Source: Symsagittifera roscoffensis (lineage: Eukaryota > Xenacoelomorpha > Acoela > Convolutidae). Taken from it: 64,000 nucleotides of DNA. The notes below the pieces were generated by a model, which saw only the letters and a program-made list of their open reading frames with translations, had not been told where the DNA came from and made no database searches. The translations under genes were made by a program, and so were the position numbers. The DNA is taken from positions 79,011,617 through 79,075,616 of the forward strand of contig NC_087063.1 in NCBI RefSeq assembly GCF_963678635.1, given 5' to 3'. Of the stretch, positions 48,495 through 58,743 are shown piece by piece. Each line of letters starts with the position of its first letter. The first letter of the stretch is position 1.

Positions 48495-48547
48495 ATGATG
48501 AATGTCTCAGCTCACTCTGATTTGGCTAGGTTACATGAAAGTTCTGA
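48495..48547 (+). ncRNA. U29/snR71-like C/D core
   Basis: C 48495-48501, guide CTCAGCTCAC, D' 48517-48520, D 48544-48547. Weaker relatives follow near 49077 (AGATGA C box), 51714, 52861 (guide CTCAGGTCAC), 53940 and 54690 (guide lost). Confidence 0.6.
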
Positions 48548-49299
48548 CTGTATTCTTGGGTGCAACTAGCTTTTATAGCCTGTTTTTCACATGAGAGTTG
48601 TTTTCCTGCTCATTGTGAAATTGCTTGTTTACTTGTTTTGTATGCACATTAAGTTGTTTTTCAAAACATTTCGGCTATCAGGGATATAGTAAAAAAAAGT
48701 CAGCCATGTTTCTGTTCGATGGATCACCCGATAAGTTGATTCCGCTGACTGTAGCTATTGAAAAATTTGATGAGAAATGTTTTTATCACAAATTTTGTTG
48801 ATCTTTTACAGTTGGTTTAGTGCTGTTTTTAGTCTTGTTTGGTTTTTAAACGGCAGTTTTTAGCGTGCTTTTGATTGATGGTTTTGAGTCAATCTGTACA
48901 TTTCCGATTTCGTCTTTCAGAGCTAGCTTTGTTGCTTGTTCTCATTAGTAGTGTATGATTTATTGACCTACGTAACGGTAGCTCAGTTATTTTTGATGTT
49001 TATTTTAATTGGTTTTGTTTTTGATATTCTATGCACTCACAGATTTTAGTTTTTAGGTAAAACGTTATGTTTCGTCAGATGAAATATCTCAGCTCACTCT
49101 GATTTGGCTTCCTTACATGAAAGTTCTGACTGTATTGTTGGGTGCAACTAGCTTTTATAGCATGTTTTCCACATGAGAGTTGTTTTTGAGTGGTGCTATC
49201 TTTTACTGTTGATAATTGGAATTCAATCTTAAATGCTTTCTTTCGTCCATTTTTTCAAAAATTTGTTAAGCTAAGAAAATCGGCTGTCTGCTTTTTTTT

Positions 49300-50140
49300 C
49301 CAGTCGGCCTATTTACAATTTTTTTAAATGTCCGGTAGTACTTGTGTTATCAATACGACTCTGTCACCAATTTTGCTGTGCCAATAGTCAACCCCACTAG
49401 GACCTCTTGGAAAACATTTGTTAAATTTTAACTCAAAAAAATATACTAGGTTTATGTTTTTCCCCTGCCTGCTTCATGTTTAACCTTCTTACGCTGCGTC
49501 ATGTCTGACCTTTTTTTTCCTAGTTAACTAGTTTAAGAAAATCAGTTGAATCAGTTAGCTCGGCTGTTATCACACCCTAAGGTAGCTGATAGCAACAAAG
49601 CAGAATGCCTGTGAACAGATTTTTCCTGAGTATGTCTGCCTTTTAAATGGCCGTTCCATTCGAAATTTTGTTGGTTGTAAATCAAATCTGGTTCTAAGTT
49701 TTTTTTTCGCTTTTTATTTTTCGCTTTTTTCACTTAAAGTTTTTTTCGGCTTAAATAATTTCGGCCGATGCATATCTGTTTAGTTGCCTATTAGTTCGTT
49801 GTATGCGGCACCGATCTTTCTGAAATTGTTTTTTTTTGCTTACGGAAGGGTTGGTGGGGGACTTTTTGGCTCAAAACGATGCATAGTTCATTCAGTTTCT
49901 TTTTTTTTCGGCTGAACAGGCGTCTGCCCAAATTTTGTCTTCTCAGTATCAGCTAAATGAACTTTGTTCTTAATGCTTATTTAACACTGGCAGTTGTTTT
50001 TTTTCCTTAAATTTACCGGCATTCCAGACAAAAGTTAAAAATTTAATTTTTCAAATTATTTTTTAATATTTTTTTGATTTAGCTTGCGTCCCTTTTTGGG
50101 CTAGCTGCCGTGCCGTTTTTTGTTTATTGCAAGTAGTGCG
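49300..50140. other. Single-copy-looking stretch, no gene recognised
   Basis: No similarity to families A-D and more balanced base use. A 60-codon minus-strand frame at 49551-49733 is Lys-rich with no domain or start context. I see no RNA gene and no element ends. Confidence 0.5.
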
Positions 50141-52006
50141 AAGCTCCGCTTTGTTCAAGTGTTTGAAGTTCTGTTGGCAAATCAAGGTTTATTGCAAGTG
50201 GTGCTCAGTGAAACTTGTACTGATTATCTGTAAGTAATATTAAAATGATCTTTCCTTTTGAAAAGGTGAAATTTTCCTGCTTAATAGCTTTTGCTTGATT
50301 GCATATTTTGTATCCTCATTGAGAGCTTTTTCAAAGTCTTTTATTTATGGGTGATATATTCAAAAAATCTGCCATATTTGTATTCGATGAGCCACCAAAT
50401 TTCTTAATTCCCCTGACTTAAGTTTCTTAGCAATTTGTTGTTCTTTTTCAGCTGATTCAGTGCTGATAAATTTAAACGGCAATTTTTTGCGTACTTTTAT
50501 TTGAATCCAGCTTTTTATACAGTTAAATGACAATAATTTTTCGATTACTAGTTTTGACTAAATCAGGTAACTTCCGGGTTCGCCTGCAATGCTAGCCTAT
50601 GTTGACTGTTAGTTTTGGTAGGGTCACATTTAGTGATCTTTGTAACGGTAGCTCAGATTTGTTTTGGATGTTGATTCTGTCGCCTTTTATTTTGGTGTTC
50701 ATTTACAGGCCTTGCTTTTCATGAGTGCTTTTATATTAGCAGTGAGTCGGAAAAATTCAATGTTTGGTAAATGATGAGTTTCTCAGCCCGATTTAGTTTT
50801 GTTTTTGAAAGTGTTTTTTGGTTCAATTTTGAAAGGAGTTGCAATGTTATGTATTTTTATGCTTCTTTTTTGTTGTTGTTTATCATTCGAATTGGTTTTG
50901 AATGTTCTTCCGTGCATTTTTCTAAATTTTGTTCGACAAAATGAGAAGTGTTTGAATTTTGAGTTATTTTTAAGCTTGGTGATTTTGTTGCGATGCTAGA
51001 TTTCTTCTGAATTTTCGGTTTTCTTGTCTTTTACTGAGAATATCAGTTTTTTTTTCAAAATTTTATTTTGTAAGGATTTGATTTATGATGTTTTGTTTTG
51101 CTCGCTGATATATGATGAATATCATTTATAATGTGTACTGGTTATCAGTGTCTGTAAGTAATGATGAAATACTCTTTCGTTTCGAAAAGGTGAAGTTTTC
51201 CTGCTCATTTGCTTTTGCTTGATCACATGTCTTTTCAATTTTTCGGTTTTCCTGTGATATATAACTAAAAGTCAGCCATCTCTGTTTTTGATGAACGAAT
51301 CGATTTCTTGAGTCTTCTGATCGTAGTTCTTGAATAATTTGCTGGGATATATGTTTTTAACACGGGTTTTGTTGATCATTTTCAATTGATATATTGCGAT
51401 ATTTTGTAGTTTATTTTTTTTTTACTTCTTAGTTTCTTTTTACGTACTTACTTAAATACTTTTTTTTTCATTTGGAAGACATAGAATTGGTTTTGGGTTT
51501 TTACAAATTGGTACACTTTTGACTAGGTCCTGGTATGCTAGTCTTTGTTGACGGTTAGTTTTGGGGTGTCAGATTAAGTGATTTTTGTAATCGTAGCTCA
51601 GAGTTGTGTTTTGATCAAGATTTTTCTGTCTTCGTTGGTTGTTGATTTTTCTAGCTGGGCTTCTAATGAAAGCTTTCGTTTTGTCAGTCAGTCGGAAAAA
51701 TGCAATGTTTTTTAAATGATTAAGCTCGCAGCTTACTCTGATTTGTCTTGATTACATGAAGTTTTGGTTCATTGAAATTCAGTATTTAGCTTTTCCTTGT
51801 GAGAAAAACTTCAAATGTTCTAATTTGATTTTGCGTTTTTCAAGTTGGTTGTCTTACTTACATCGCTAGATTAACTTGCACGTCGTTTTTTGTTTTGAGA
51901 TTTCTAGTTTTTTTTTCAAATCATTTTTCAATAACGTTTTCAAATAGGATGTTTTTCTTGTTCGCTGATGGACAATAAATTGTGAACTGATTATCAATGT
52001 CTTAGT

Positions 52007-52315
52007 TTGGACATTAGCGAAAGCAAGTGTCTTGTAATGGGAACTAGATTTTTTGCCATAAACAACTTTTCGTTACTATGTTCTATTCTTTATACCTATT
52101 TTTTTCTCTTAAAATCTTGCATTGGTTCTGGAGGTTTGCTGTTGCCTTGCACCCTACAGTTTGGCGTTGGAGTCTCTGTCGGACCTTATCTTTTTCTTTA
52201 TATATACAACTGGAATTTTTTCCGGAAAAGATGCAAGAAACTGTCGAGAAACACATACCACAAAAATGCTGGTATTTGTGTTTCTCGACAGTTTCCTGAA
52301 ATTGAATTTTTTTAA
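52007..52315 (+). other. Unexplained single-copy segment with a 102-codon open frame
   Basis: This 300-bp patch has less repeat character and higher G+C. The + frame is open for 102 codons but hydrophobic, with no family I recognise, and its 3' part runs through a perfect hairpin, which argues against coding. It may be a relic of a mobile element. Confidence 0.25.
52237..52295. other. Long hairpin, 24-26-bp arms, 9-base loop
   Basis: Left arm 52237-52260 starts GAAACTGTCGAGAAACACA; right arm 52270-52295 ends with its exact complement. The only differences are two extra bases near the loop. Such a perfect stem in decayed DNA is recent or selected. It could be a foldback scar or a small-RNA precursor. 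Confidence 0.8.
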
Positions 52316-54946
52316 CGTAGTTGTTTCCCTCTCATTTTCTGCTCAGTAGCTTGCACTGCTAATCTTCCCCTCTGTATAAGGTTTTTCTATTTATGAAACT
52401 CGAAGTTTCTCTGCTCATTGAGTTTTAGCTTGATTACATGTCTTGAATCCGCCTTGAATAATTAAAATCTTTTGACTATCAGAGATATATATAAAATTTC
52501 AGCCATGTTTGAGTTCAATGGACTAGCCGATTTTTTGATTCCACTAATTGTCGTTTTTCAGTATTTGGCTGAACAAGTGTTAGATATTTCAACTTTTGCT
52601 AGATGTTTTTTTTTTCAGTTAATTTCGTGCTGTCTTTTTCTTAAGGAGTAATTTTTGCATACTTTTGATTAATTGCAGCTATTTTTGATTCGGTTGGATG
52701 TCGTAATTTTTTTGCGTGTAATTGGAAGTCGTTAAAGCGATTGCAGCTCTTATTGATTCAGTCGGGTGTCGTAAATTTTTCGGGTTCTTTTTTGCGGGCC
52801 TTGTTCTTACGGAGTACTTTTGTATTAGCAGTGATTTGAAAATGCGACATTTTGTAAATGATGAATATCTCAGGTCACTCTAACTTGGCTTGATTACATG
52901 AAGTTTCTGAATGAGCTTTTCTGTTCAACGAATTCATATAGCCTGTGTTTTCGTTATGACAAGTGGAGTTGTAAAGTTATGTTTTTCGTGCTGCTTTTAT
53001 TGCTGAATATTCGGGTTTGGTCCTAAATGCTGTTCCTTCCGTTCATTTTCAAAAATTTGTTAGGTTCAACAAAATCATAGTTTACTTAAGTTCGATCTAA
53101 TTGAGCACCATTGCTTTAAACGTTCTGATATGATTTATAATTTTTAAGCTAGTTTGTTTTACTTGCAATGCTACATGGTTTTAATTAGTTTTTCTTAATT
53201 CATAATCGAGAGTTTTACTTTCAATTTTTTTTTAAAAATATTTTTTTTAGTAATAATTTCAACGCAGATGCATTTCTTTCGCTCATAAATGCTAAGTGTA
53301 GCTATTATCAGTGTCTGTAAATATCAATAAAATGTTCTCACTTTTGAAAGGGTGAAGTTCATTTGATTTTGCTTGATTATAAATATATTCTTAGTTGCTT
53401 GGGGTAGCAAAATCTTTTGACTATCAGACATATATAGTAAGGAAAATTAGCCATAGTTGTGTTTCCTTGAAATGTTTTTCAAGTTCTTTTGACTATCAGA
53501 GTTATATGGGAAAACCATTCATGTTTGGGTTCCATGAGCCACCCAATTTCTTGGGTCATCTGAGTGTAGTTTCTGAGTAATTTACTGATATAGATGTTTT
53601 GACACTTTTCTAGTTATTTTCAGCTGATTTCGTGCTTTTTTTGAGTTCTTAAACGGCAGTTTCTTGCGTTTTTTTAAGTTAATCCCATCTTTTTATACAG
53701 TTGAATGGCTTAAAGTTTTTGATTATAGGTTATGAGCAAATCGGTACAGTTTTGAGTTCGTCTTGAAATGCTAGTTTTTGTTGCTTGTTTTTTTTTGGTG
53801 TCTGATTTCCTTATCTTTGTAATGGTAGCTCAATTATTTTTGGTTGTTGATTTTGTTTTCGATATTATATTTGGTCGCGGGTTTCGGTTTAAGTATGTGC
53901 TTGCGCCTGAGCAGTCAGTCGGAAAAAATTCAATATTTCTTTATGAATTTCTCAGTTCACTCGATTTGACTTGTGCATGGACGTTCTGAATATACACTTG
54001 GGCGTAACTAGCTTATATAGCGGCTTTTCTCACTGAATTTTTTTTAAATGCTGCTTTTTCTGCTTTTGATTGTTCGAATTGTTGCTTAAAGGCTGTTTTT
54101 ACATTCATTTTTAACAAATTTGTTAGGTTCAAAAAAAGAGATAGTCAACAAATGAACTTTGATCTTTTCCAAATAATTTTGTGCGTTGTTTGATTTTTTC
54201 TCACTTTCCTGAGACGGCAGTTTTTAGTGTTTCCGGTTAATTGCAACCTTTGGCTAATGCTTTTTCTGTTTCAGTTCGGTTGGCTTAAATTTTGATAGTG
54301 GGTTTTGAGCAAATCGGCAAGTTCTTTATTTCGTCTTGCAATGCTGGTTTTTGTTTTTGGTGTCTGATTTCCTGATCATTGTAATGGTAGCTCAATTATT
54401 TCTGGTTGTTGATTTTGTTTTCGAGATTATATTCGGTCGCAGGTTTTAATTTAATTAAGTATGTGATTTCGCCTCAGTCGGAAAAAAATTCAATATTTCT
54501 TTATGAATTTCTCAGTTCACTCGATTTGACGTTAGTTTTGGTGATATCAGTTTTAGTGAATTTTGTTATGATAGATAAGAGTTGTTTTAAGATGGTGATT
54601 TGTTTGATTTTATTTTGGTGTTAATTTGCGTGCCTTGTTTTTATAGAGTGCTTTTTTATTAGCAGTGAGTCGGAAAAATGCAATGTTTTGTAATTGATGA
54701 ATCTCTCATTTCTCCTTGATTTGGGTTGTTTTTATGAAGTTTCTGAAAGTGCTGTGCGTTTCAACGAATTCATATAGCCAGCTTTTCCCTGTGTCAAATG
54801 GAGTTATGAAACTTTGTATTTTCGTGTGGCTTTTTATTGCTGTTGGTTAATCGAGTTTTCTCTTCAATGCTGTGCTTCCGTACAGTTTCCATTTTTTTTA
54901 ATTTTAGAGCTAGTTGATTTTACTTGCAATTCTAGATTCACTCTTT

Positions 54947-54967
54947 ACGCTTGCGACAAGCAAGCGT
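54947..54967. other. Perfect 8-bp hairpin ACGCTTGC/GCAAGCGT
   Basis: Five-base loop GACAA. CTGG follows after seven bases, as in a Helitron 3' end, but the next base is A rather than T, so I do not call an element. Confidence 0.6.
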
Positions 54968-55009
54968 TATCAAACTGGATTATAGACATTTTTCTAGTTA
55001 ACATTTAGT

Positions 55010-55270
55010 TTAACAAAATCACTGAATCTTTTCTGCAGCATTCAATTCTGCAGCTACCAAACATGCTCAGTTTCTCGAAATTTCAAAATCACCTACTGGT
55101 TACGTAAAGTACAAGAAGACGACTAAGAGACTACGCTCGAGTTCGTTCAGTACCTGTTTTTTAAGCTAAAGTTTTAAATATCAAAAAATGATCGGCCTAT
55201 GGGTTGTCTGCATATGGATAAAAATTGATTATTCTTGTTATAAATAAATCAGCCCGGCTGGTAGCATAAA
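55010..55270 (+). other. Single-copy stretch with a possible small exon, unproven
   Basis: A pyrimidine-rich TTTTCTGCAG at 55029-55038 is followed by about 43 open codons in one frame, to a stop near 55165, at raised G+C. No similarity is recognised and no clear donor site is seen. It is more likely non-coding. Confidence 0.2.
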
Positions 55271-55940
55271 GGTTAAACGTTTTTTTGTGAGAACAATTTC
55301 CTTTGACATTTTTGTTTTTGGATTAATTGGCGTCTAACTACGAGTTATCGGCTTGGTAAACTCTTTTAAAAATACTAGAAGCTTGTTTGATGCTGGTTGC
55401 TCAGTTTCTCGTCTGTGTTGAATTTTTTATGACAACCATTTTCTTTGGCATTTTGTTTTAGGATCGGTTGGCGTCCGTCTAACCACGTGTTGCTGGCTTA
55501 GTGGACGCTCGGAAATTACAAAAAGCTTGCTTGATCCTGGTGATTTTGTTTCTCGTCTGTTTTTTGAGATTGAATTTTTCGTATTTCCAAAAAATGTTGA
55601 ATTTTGTATGACAGCCATTCCCTTGGTATTTCTGTTTTCGTATCAATTCGCGTCTAACCACGTGTCATGGCTTAGTGAAAGCTAGGAAAATTCTAAAAGC
55701 GTGCTTGTTGCTAGTAGTTGTGTTTGTCGTAGATTTTTCTAAGATTGGTTTTTTCGTTTTTCCAAAATAAGTGTTGATTTTTAATGACAATTTCTTTTTC
55801 AATTTTTGTTTTCGGATCGGTTGGCGTTCAATCACGTGTTGTTGGCTTACTAGACGCTCGGAAAATACTGAAAGCGTTCTTATTGTTAGTGGTTGTGTTT
55901 CGTCTCTTTTTCTGTAATCGAATTTTTTGTATTTCCACTT
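55270..55940. repeat. Four tandem copies of a 145-180-bp hairpin-forming repeat
   Basis: Copies centre on TCTAACCACGTGTTG-type cores at about 55332, 55475, 55650 and 55825. In the second copy GCGT, CCAC, GTGG and ACGC form a two-part stem with a side bulge, and an ACA lies 14 bases after the stem, as in an H/ACA RNA. The other copies do not keep the ACA, so I leave it as a repeat. CACGTG is a perfect 6-base palindrome in three copies. Confidence 0.6.
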
Positions 55941-56216
55941 AGTTATTTCCATCTCCTTGACCATTTAGTAGTTTGCTATGGTACGCTTTCGTTCTATCAC
56001 AAGTGATGCCAAGCTCCGCTTCGCCTACGTGTACACTTTTGAGTCATGAAATAATGCGATTGATCAGAATTGTTTTCTGAAAATGTTTTTTTTTGTGACG
56101 CAGAAGGCAATTTAAGATGTGAAGGAGAAGTTGAATGGAGCGACTTGTTGTATAGGAGGAATAGATTGGTGACTTCCCTTTTTCCTGTTTGATAAACAGC
56201 GACACATTCCTTTTAG

Positions 56217-56399
56217 GGACTTTGAAGCAGGCGAGGTTTGTGGGTCGTCTGTTCGAGACTCCAGTGGGCATGAGCTACTCGTGCAGTGAGCCCACCAGGG
56301 TCACACTCACCAACGACGACGACGTGTATGAAGTGAATCTCTACATGCGCAAGATGCAGATCCAGCCCACCCAGATATTCGATAACCATTTCTCTGTCG
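56217..56399 (+). CDS. Internal exon of a LAMP-family lysosome-associated membrane glycoprotein
   Basis: Translation gives 61 codons of the C-terminal LAMP luminal domain. It has FETPVGMSYSC, equivalent to the PLGxSxxC segment of LAMP1/2, followed by a beta-strand stretch VYEVNLYMRKMQIQP and a final QIFDNHFS, equivalent to the stretch before the last luminal cysteine. Only the first cysteine of the pair is in this exon; the partner, membrane segment and YxxPhi lysosomal tail must lie downstream and were not found before 64000. Splice sites: TTCCTTTTAG acceptor at 56216 and GTCAGT donor at 56400 give phases 1 and 1. An alternative donor is GTCGGT at 56396. G+C is about 52 percent against about 30 around it, with normal codon use. 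LAMPs coat the lysosomal membrane and act in fusion and autophagy. Family call is by recalled similarity. Confidence 0.72.
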
Positions 56400-56629
56400 G
56401 TCAGTCACGCCTTTCTCATTTTTACTTTCGATGGTTGTGAGAAGTTTAGATATTCTTGATATGCTTGGTTCAAACGAGTATTTTTTTGATTCATTTAAAT
56501 CTAATAAAGCTGAACTTTTCTATAAGAGATGATAATTTTCCATTTTATGCCTGATTTAAATCTCGTTAATCTCAATAATTTCCAGAAGTTAATTTCAAAT
56601 AAATCATCAGATCTCATTCATCTGGCTAA

Positions 56630-56679
56630 TTGATGATATGTTCATTTCTTGATTCCTGATTCAAATCTCGTTAAGCTGA
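56630..56679 (+). ncRNA. Family D C/D core, nearest to the LAMP exon
   Basis: C box TTGATGA (first base not a purine), D' 56656-56659, D 56676-56679, guide intact. It lies 230 bases after the exon donor, a usual place for an intronic snoRNA. Confidence 0.5.
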
Positions 56680-57323
56680 AACATTATCATAAGTTGAATT
56701 CGAATATTTTTAAGATATCATGTTCTTTCAGCTGAATAATTTCAAAATTAATTCCGTTGGTTGAAACAAATCCGAAGTGTCGATTTTTTTGGAATGCTTG
56801 GGCTTTCAAATGGGTAATGTTTCTTGCGTTTCATCTTTTAATTGTTTTAGTTCGGCTGAAATCTTAGTTTATGGCATGATAACTTTCCACTTGATTTTTG
56901 ATTTATACCTCTCAAAGCTGAAAAGTTTCTTCTGAAAAAAGTAATCAGTTTCAAATTTCGTTCATCTGGTCAAATGGTGGTATGCTTACTTATTTGATTC
57001 CTGATTCAAATGTCGTTAAGTTGCATAGTTTTTTAAATGCAATTCCGATGTTTGCAAAAATTTAGGCGTTCTTTAACTTTCGTTGTATGCTTGGTTTTTC
57101 AATTGAGTATTTTTTCTTGTGATTCATTTAAATCTAGTTTAGCTGAAGTATTTGTTTAAGTCATGATTTTTTTGTTTGATTTCTCATTCAAATTTCGTTA
57201 AGCTGAAATATTTATATAAGCAATGATATTTTCCATTTGGTTCCTGAATGACATCTCGTTAAGCTGATTGTATTCCAAAAGTTTTTTTTTCAAATAAATC
57301 ATCAGATCTCATTCACTGGCAAT

Positions 57324-57374
57324 TTGATGATATGCTTACGTTTTTGATTCATGATTCAAATCTCGTTAAGCTGA
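57324..57374 (+). pseudogene. Family D C/D core, D' lost
   Basis: C TTGATGA, D' mutated to ATGA context, guide and D (57371-57374) intact. Confidence 0.4.
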
Positions 57375-57905
57375 AAAGGTTCTGCAATCTAATTCCGATA
57401 ATTGTGAGTAATTTAGAATTTCTTGGGTTTTCTTGATTTGATTGGGTTTTAAATAAGTAATTTTTCTAGGATTTCATTTGAATCTAGTTAATATGAAATA
57501 TTTATTCAAGTGATGATCACTTTCTATTTGATTCCTGATTCAAATCTCGTTAAGCTGAAACATTTTCGTCAGTTGAATTAAAAAAGTAATTTTTCTTGCG
57601 ATTCATCTAAATCTTTTAGCTGAAATTTTTATATAAGTGATGATTTTTTCTGTTTGATTCCTCATTCAAATTTCATTAAATTTTTTTATTTCAAAAATCT
57701 CAGATTTCATTGAGATTTGATTTTCATTGATGTAATGTGATGTGTTTTCCTCTGGAACTCGGAATATGAGAAATCTTCACAAAAGCTTAGTGCAAAAGCT
57801 ATAAATCATTTAGCTGAAGTATTTATAAAAGTGATGATTTTTTTCTGTTTGATTCCTCATTCTGAATTTCATTAATGTAGTGTGATGTGTTTTCCTCTGA
57901 AACTC

Positions 57906-58223
57906 GGAATATGAAAAAAATTTTCAAATGTTTCAATCATTTTTTGGGTTTCCTTGATACTTTCTTTGCTTTTAATTCTGGGCCTACCATTTTTGGGCTC
58001 TTTTGGAGTTTTTTAACCAATAAAGTTGCGGTTTTGGTTCTTGTTTCCGAACGATCAGCCAATATTTATTAATTTTGAGGGAAAGCAAGAACCAAAACCG
58101 CAACTTTATTGGTTAAAAAACTCCAAAAGAGCCCAAAAATGGTAGGCCCAGAATTAAAAGCCCAGAAAGTATCAAGGAAACCCAAAAAATGATTGAAACA
58201 TTTGAAAAGTTTTTTCATATTCC
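57906..58223. repeat. Inverted repeat 1: 138-bp arms around a 42-base loop
   Basis: Left arm 57906-58043, loop 58044-58085, right arm 58086-58223, with only a few mismatches. The left arm continues the local family D sequence (GGAATATGAAAA, also at 63956), so the right arm is the inverted copy. The loop is the same 42 bases as in inverted repeat 2. Confidence 0.9.
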
Positions 58224-58573
58224 TTTCACTTTCAAGAAACACTTTTATTTTAGCTCATTTTAGGTTGAGTTAAAAATCAAAAACTTAGCCATCATTGACC
58301 CCTAAAAAGCAGCAGAAGATCTATAGGCGACCCCTCACCACCTAAACAGTCTCTGCTGGTATTATTTCACGGCATGTTTCCGAACGATCAGCCAATATTT
58401 ATTAATTTTGAGGGAAAGTATGTCGTGAAATAATACCAGCAGAGACTGTTTAGGTTTTGAGGGGTCGCCTATAGATCTTCTGCTGCTTTTTAGGGGTCAA
58501 TGATGGCTAAGTTTTTGATTTTTTACTAAACCTAAAATGAGCTAAAATAAAAGTGTTTCTTGAAAGTGAAAAG
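58222..58573. repeat. Inverted repeat 2: 155-bp arms around the same 42-base loop
   Basis: Left arm 58222-58376, loop 58377-58418, right arm 58419-58573. The arms have no similarity to those of repeat 1. The loop starts TTTCCGAACGATCAGCC and ends GAGGGAAAG, identical to loop 1. The order is A-L-A'-B-L-B', with the two inverted repeats abutting at 58222. No coding capacity and no transposon ends were seen. Confidence 0.9.
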
Positions 58574-58668
58574 TTTTCATTTATTTGGTGGTCTTTTTGC
58601 TATGATCAAGATCTAGCATTGGAAATTTCATAACAACTTTTGTCTGCTTTATTTGTGTTTCTGATGTA

Positions 58669-58743
58669 TTAAGCGTGGCTGAGTAGTTAGTGCGTGAGGC
58701 TCATAATCTCTAGGTTGCAGATCGAATTCGATACGTAGCTGCA
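58669..58743 (+). pseudogene. tRNA-Met(CAT)-like relic or tRNA-derived element head
   Basis: A-box TGGCTGAGTAGT (58676-58687) fits TRGCNNAGYNGG except for the last base. The anticodon arm GAGG-CTCATAA-TCTC forms well with anticodon CAT. The B-box AGATCGAATTC matches 8 of 11 bases. A T-run follows at 58744. D-arm, T-arm and acceptor stems do not pair, so it is not a working tRNA. No A-tail or SINE body was recognised. Confidence 0.55.

Larger units (their letters stand above)
44565..49300 (+). repeat. Old, diverged family C DNA
   Basis: Long-unit landmarks remain in order (CTCAGCTCACTCTGA, CTAGCTCATATAGCGG, GCTCGCTGATACATGATGA, CATGTTTG, TTGTTGATC) but units differ by many changes and indels. 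The C/D boxes and guide are the best-kept parts. No protein gene was seen. Confidence 0.75.
50140..55010 (+). repeat. Very diverged family C relics
   Basis: Isolated landmarks survive: GCTCGCTGATATATGATGA near 51100, TAGCAGTGAGTCGG near 50740 and 54660, ATTCATATAGCC near 52935 and 54770. An internal duplication of about 70 bp with TTTTGACTATCAGA lies at 53404-53530. Membrane-like short frames on the + strand are explained by T-richness. Confidence 0.6.
56440..57905 (+). repeat. Family D tandem repeat, intronic, first block
   Basis: Diverged units of about 90-180 bp built on GATTCCTGATTCAAATCTCG followed by TTAAGCTGAA, alternating with AATTTGATGATATG and TTTCTTGTGATTCATTTAAA blocks. A TGTGATGTGTTTTCCTCTG block occurs at about 57735 and 57880 and again at 63930. 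It directly follows the LAMP exon on the same strand. Confidence 0.8.

Noticed and set aside
54947-54980. Third Helitron 3' end (hairpin followed by CTGG)
   Set aside because: The base after CTGG is A instead of T, and no partner terminus or repeat body is seen.
55029-55170. Upstream exon of the LAMP gene
   Set aside because: The open frame has no similarity to LAMP luminal sequence and no convincing donor.
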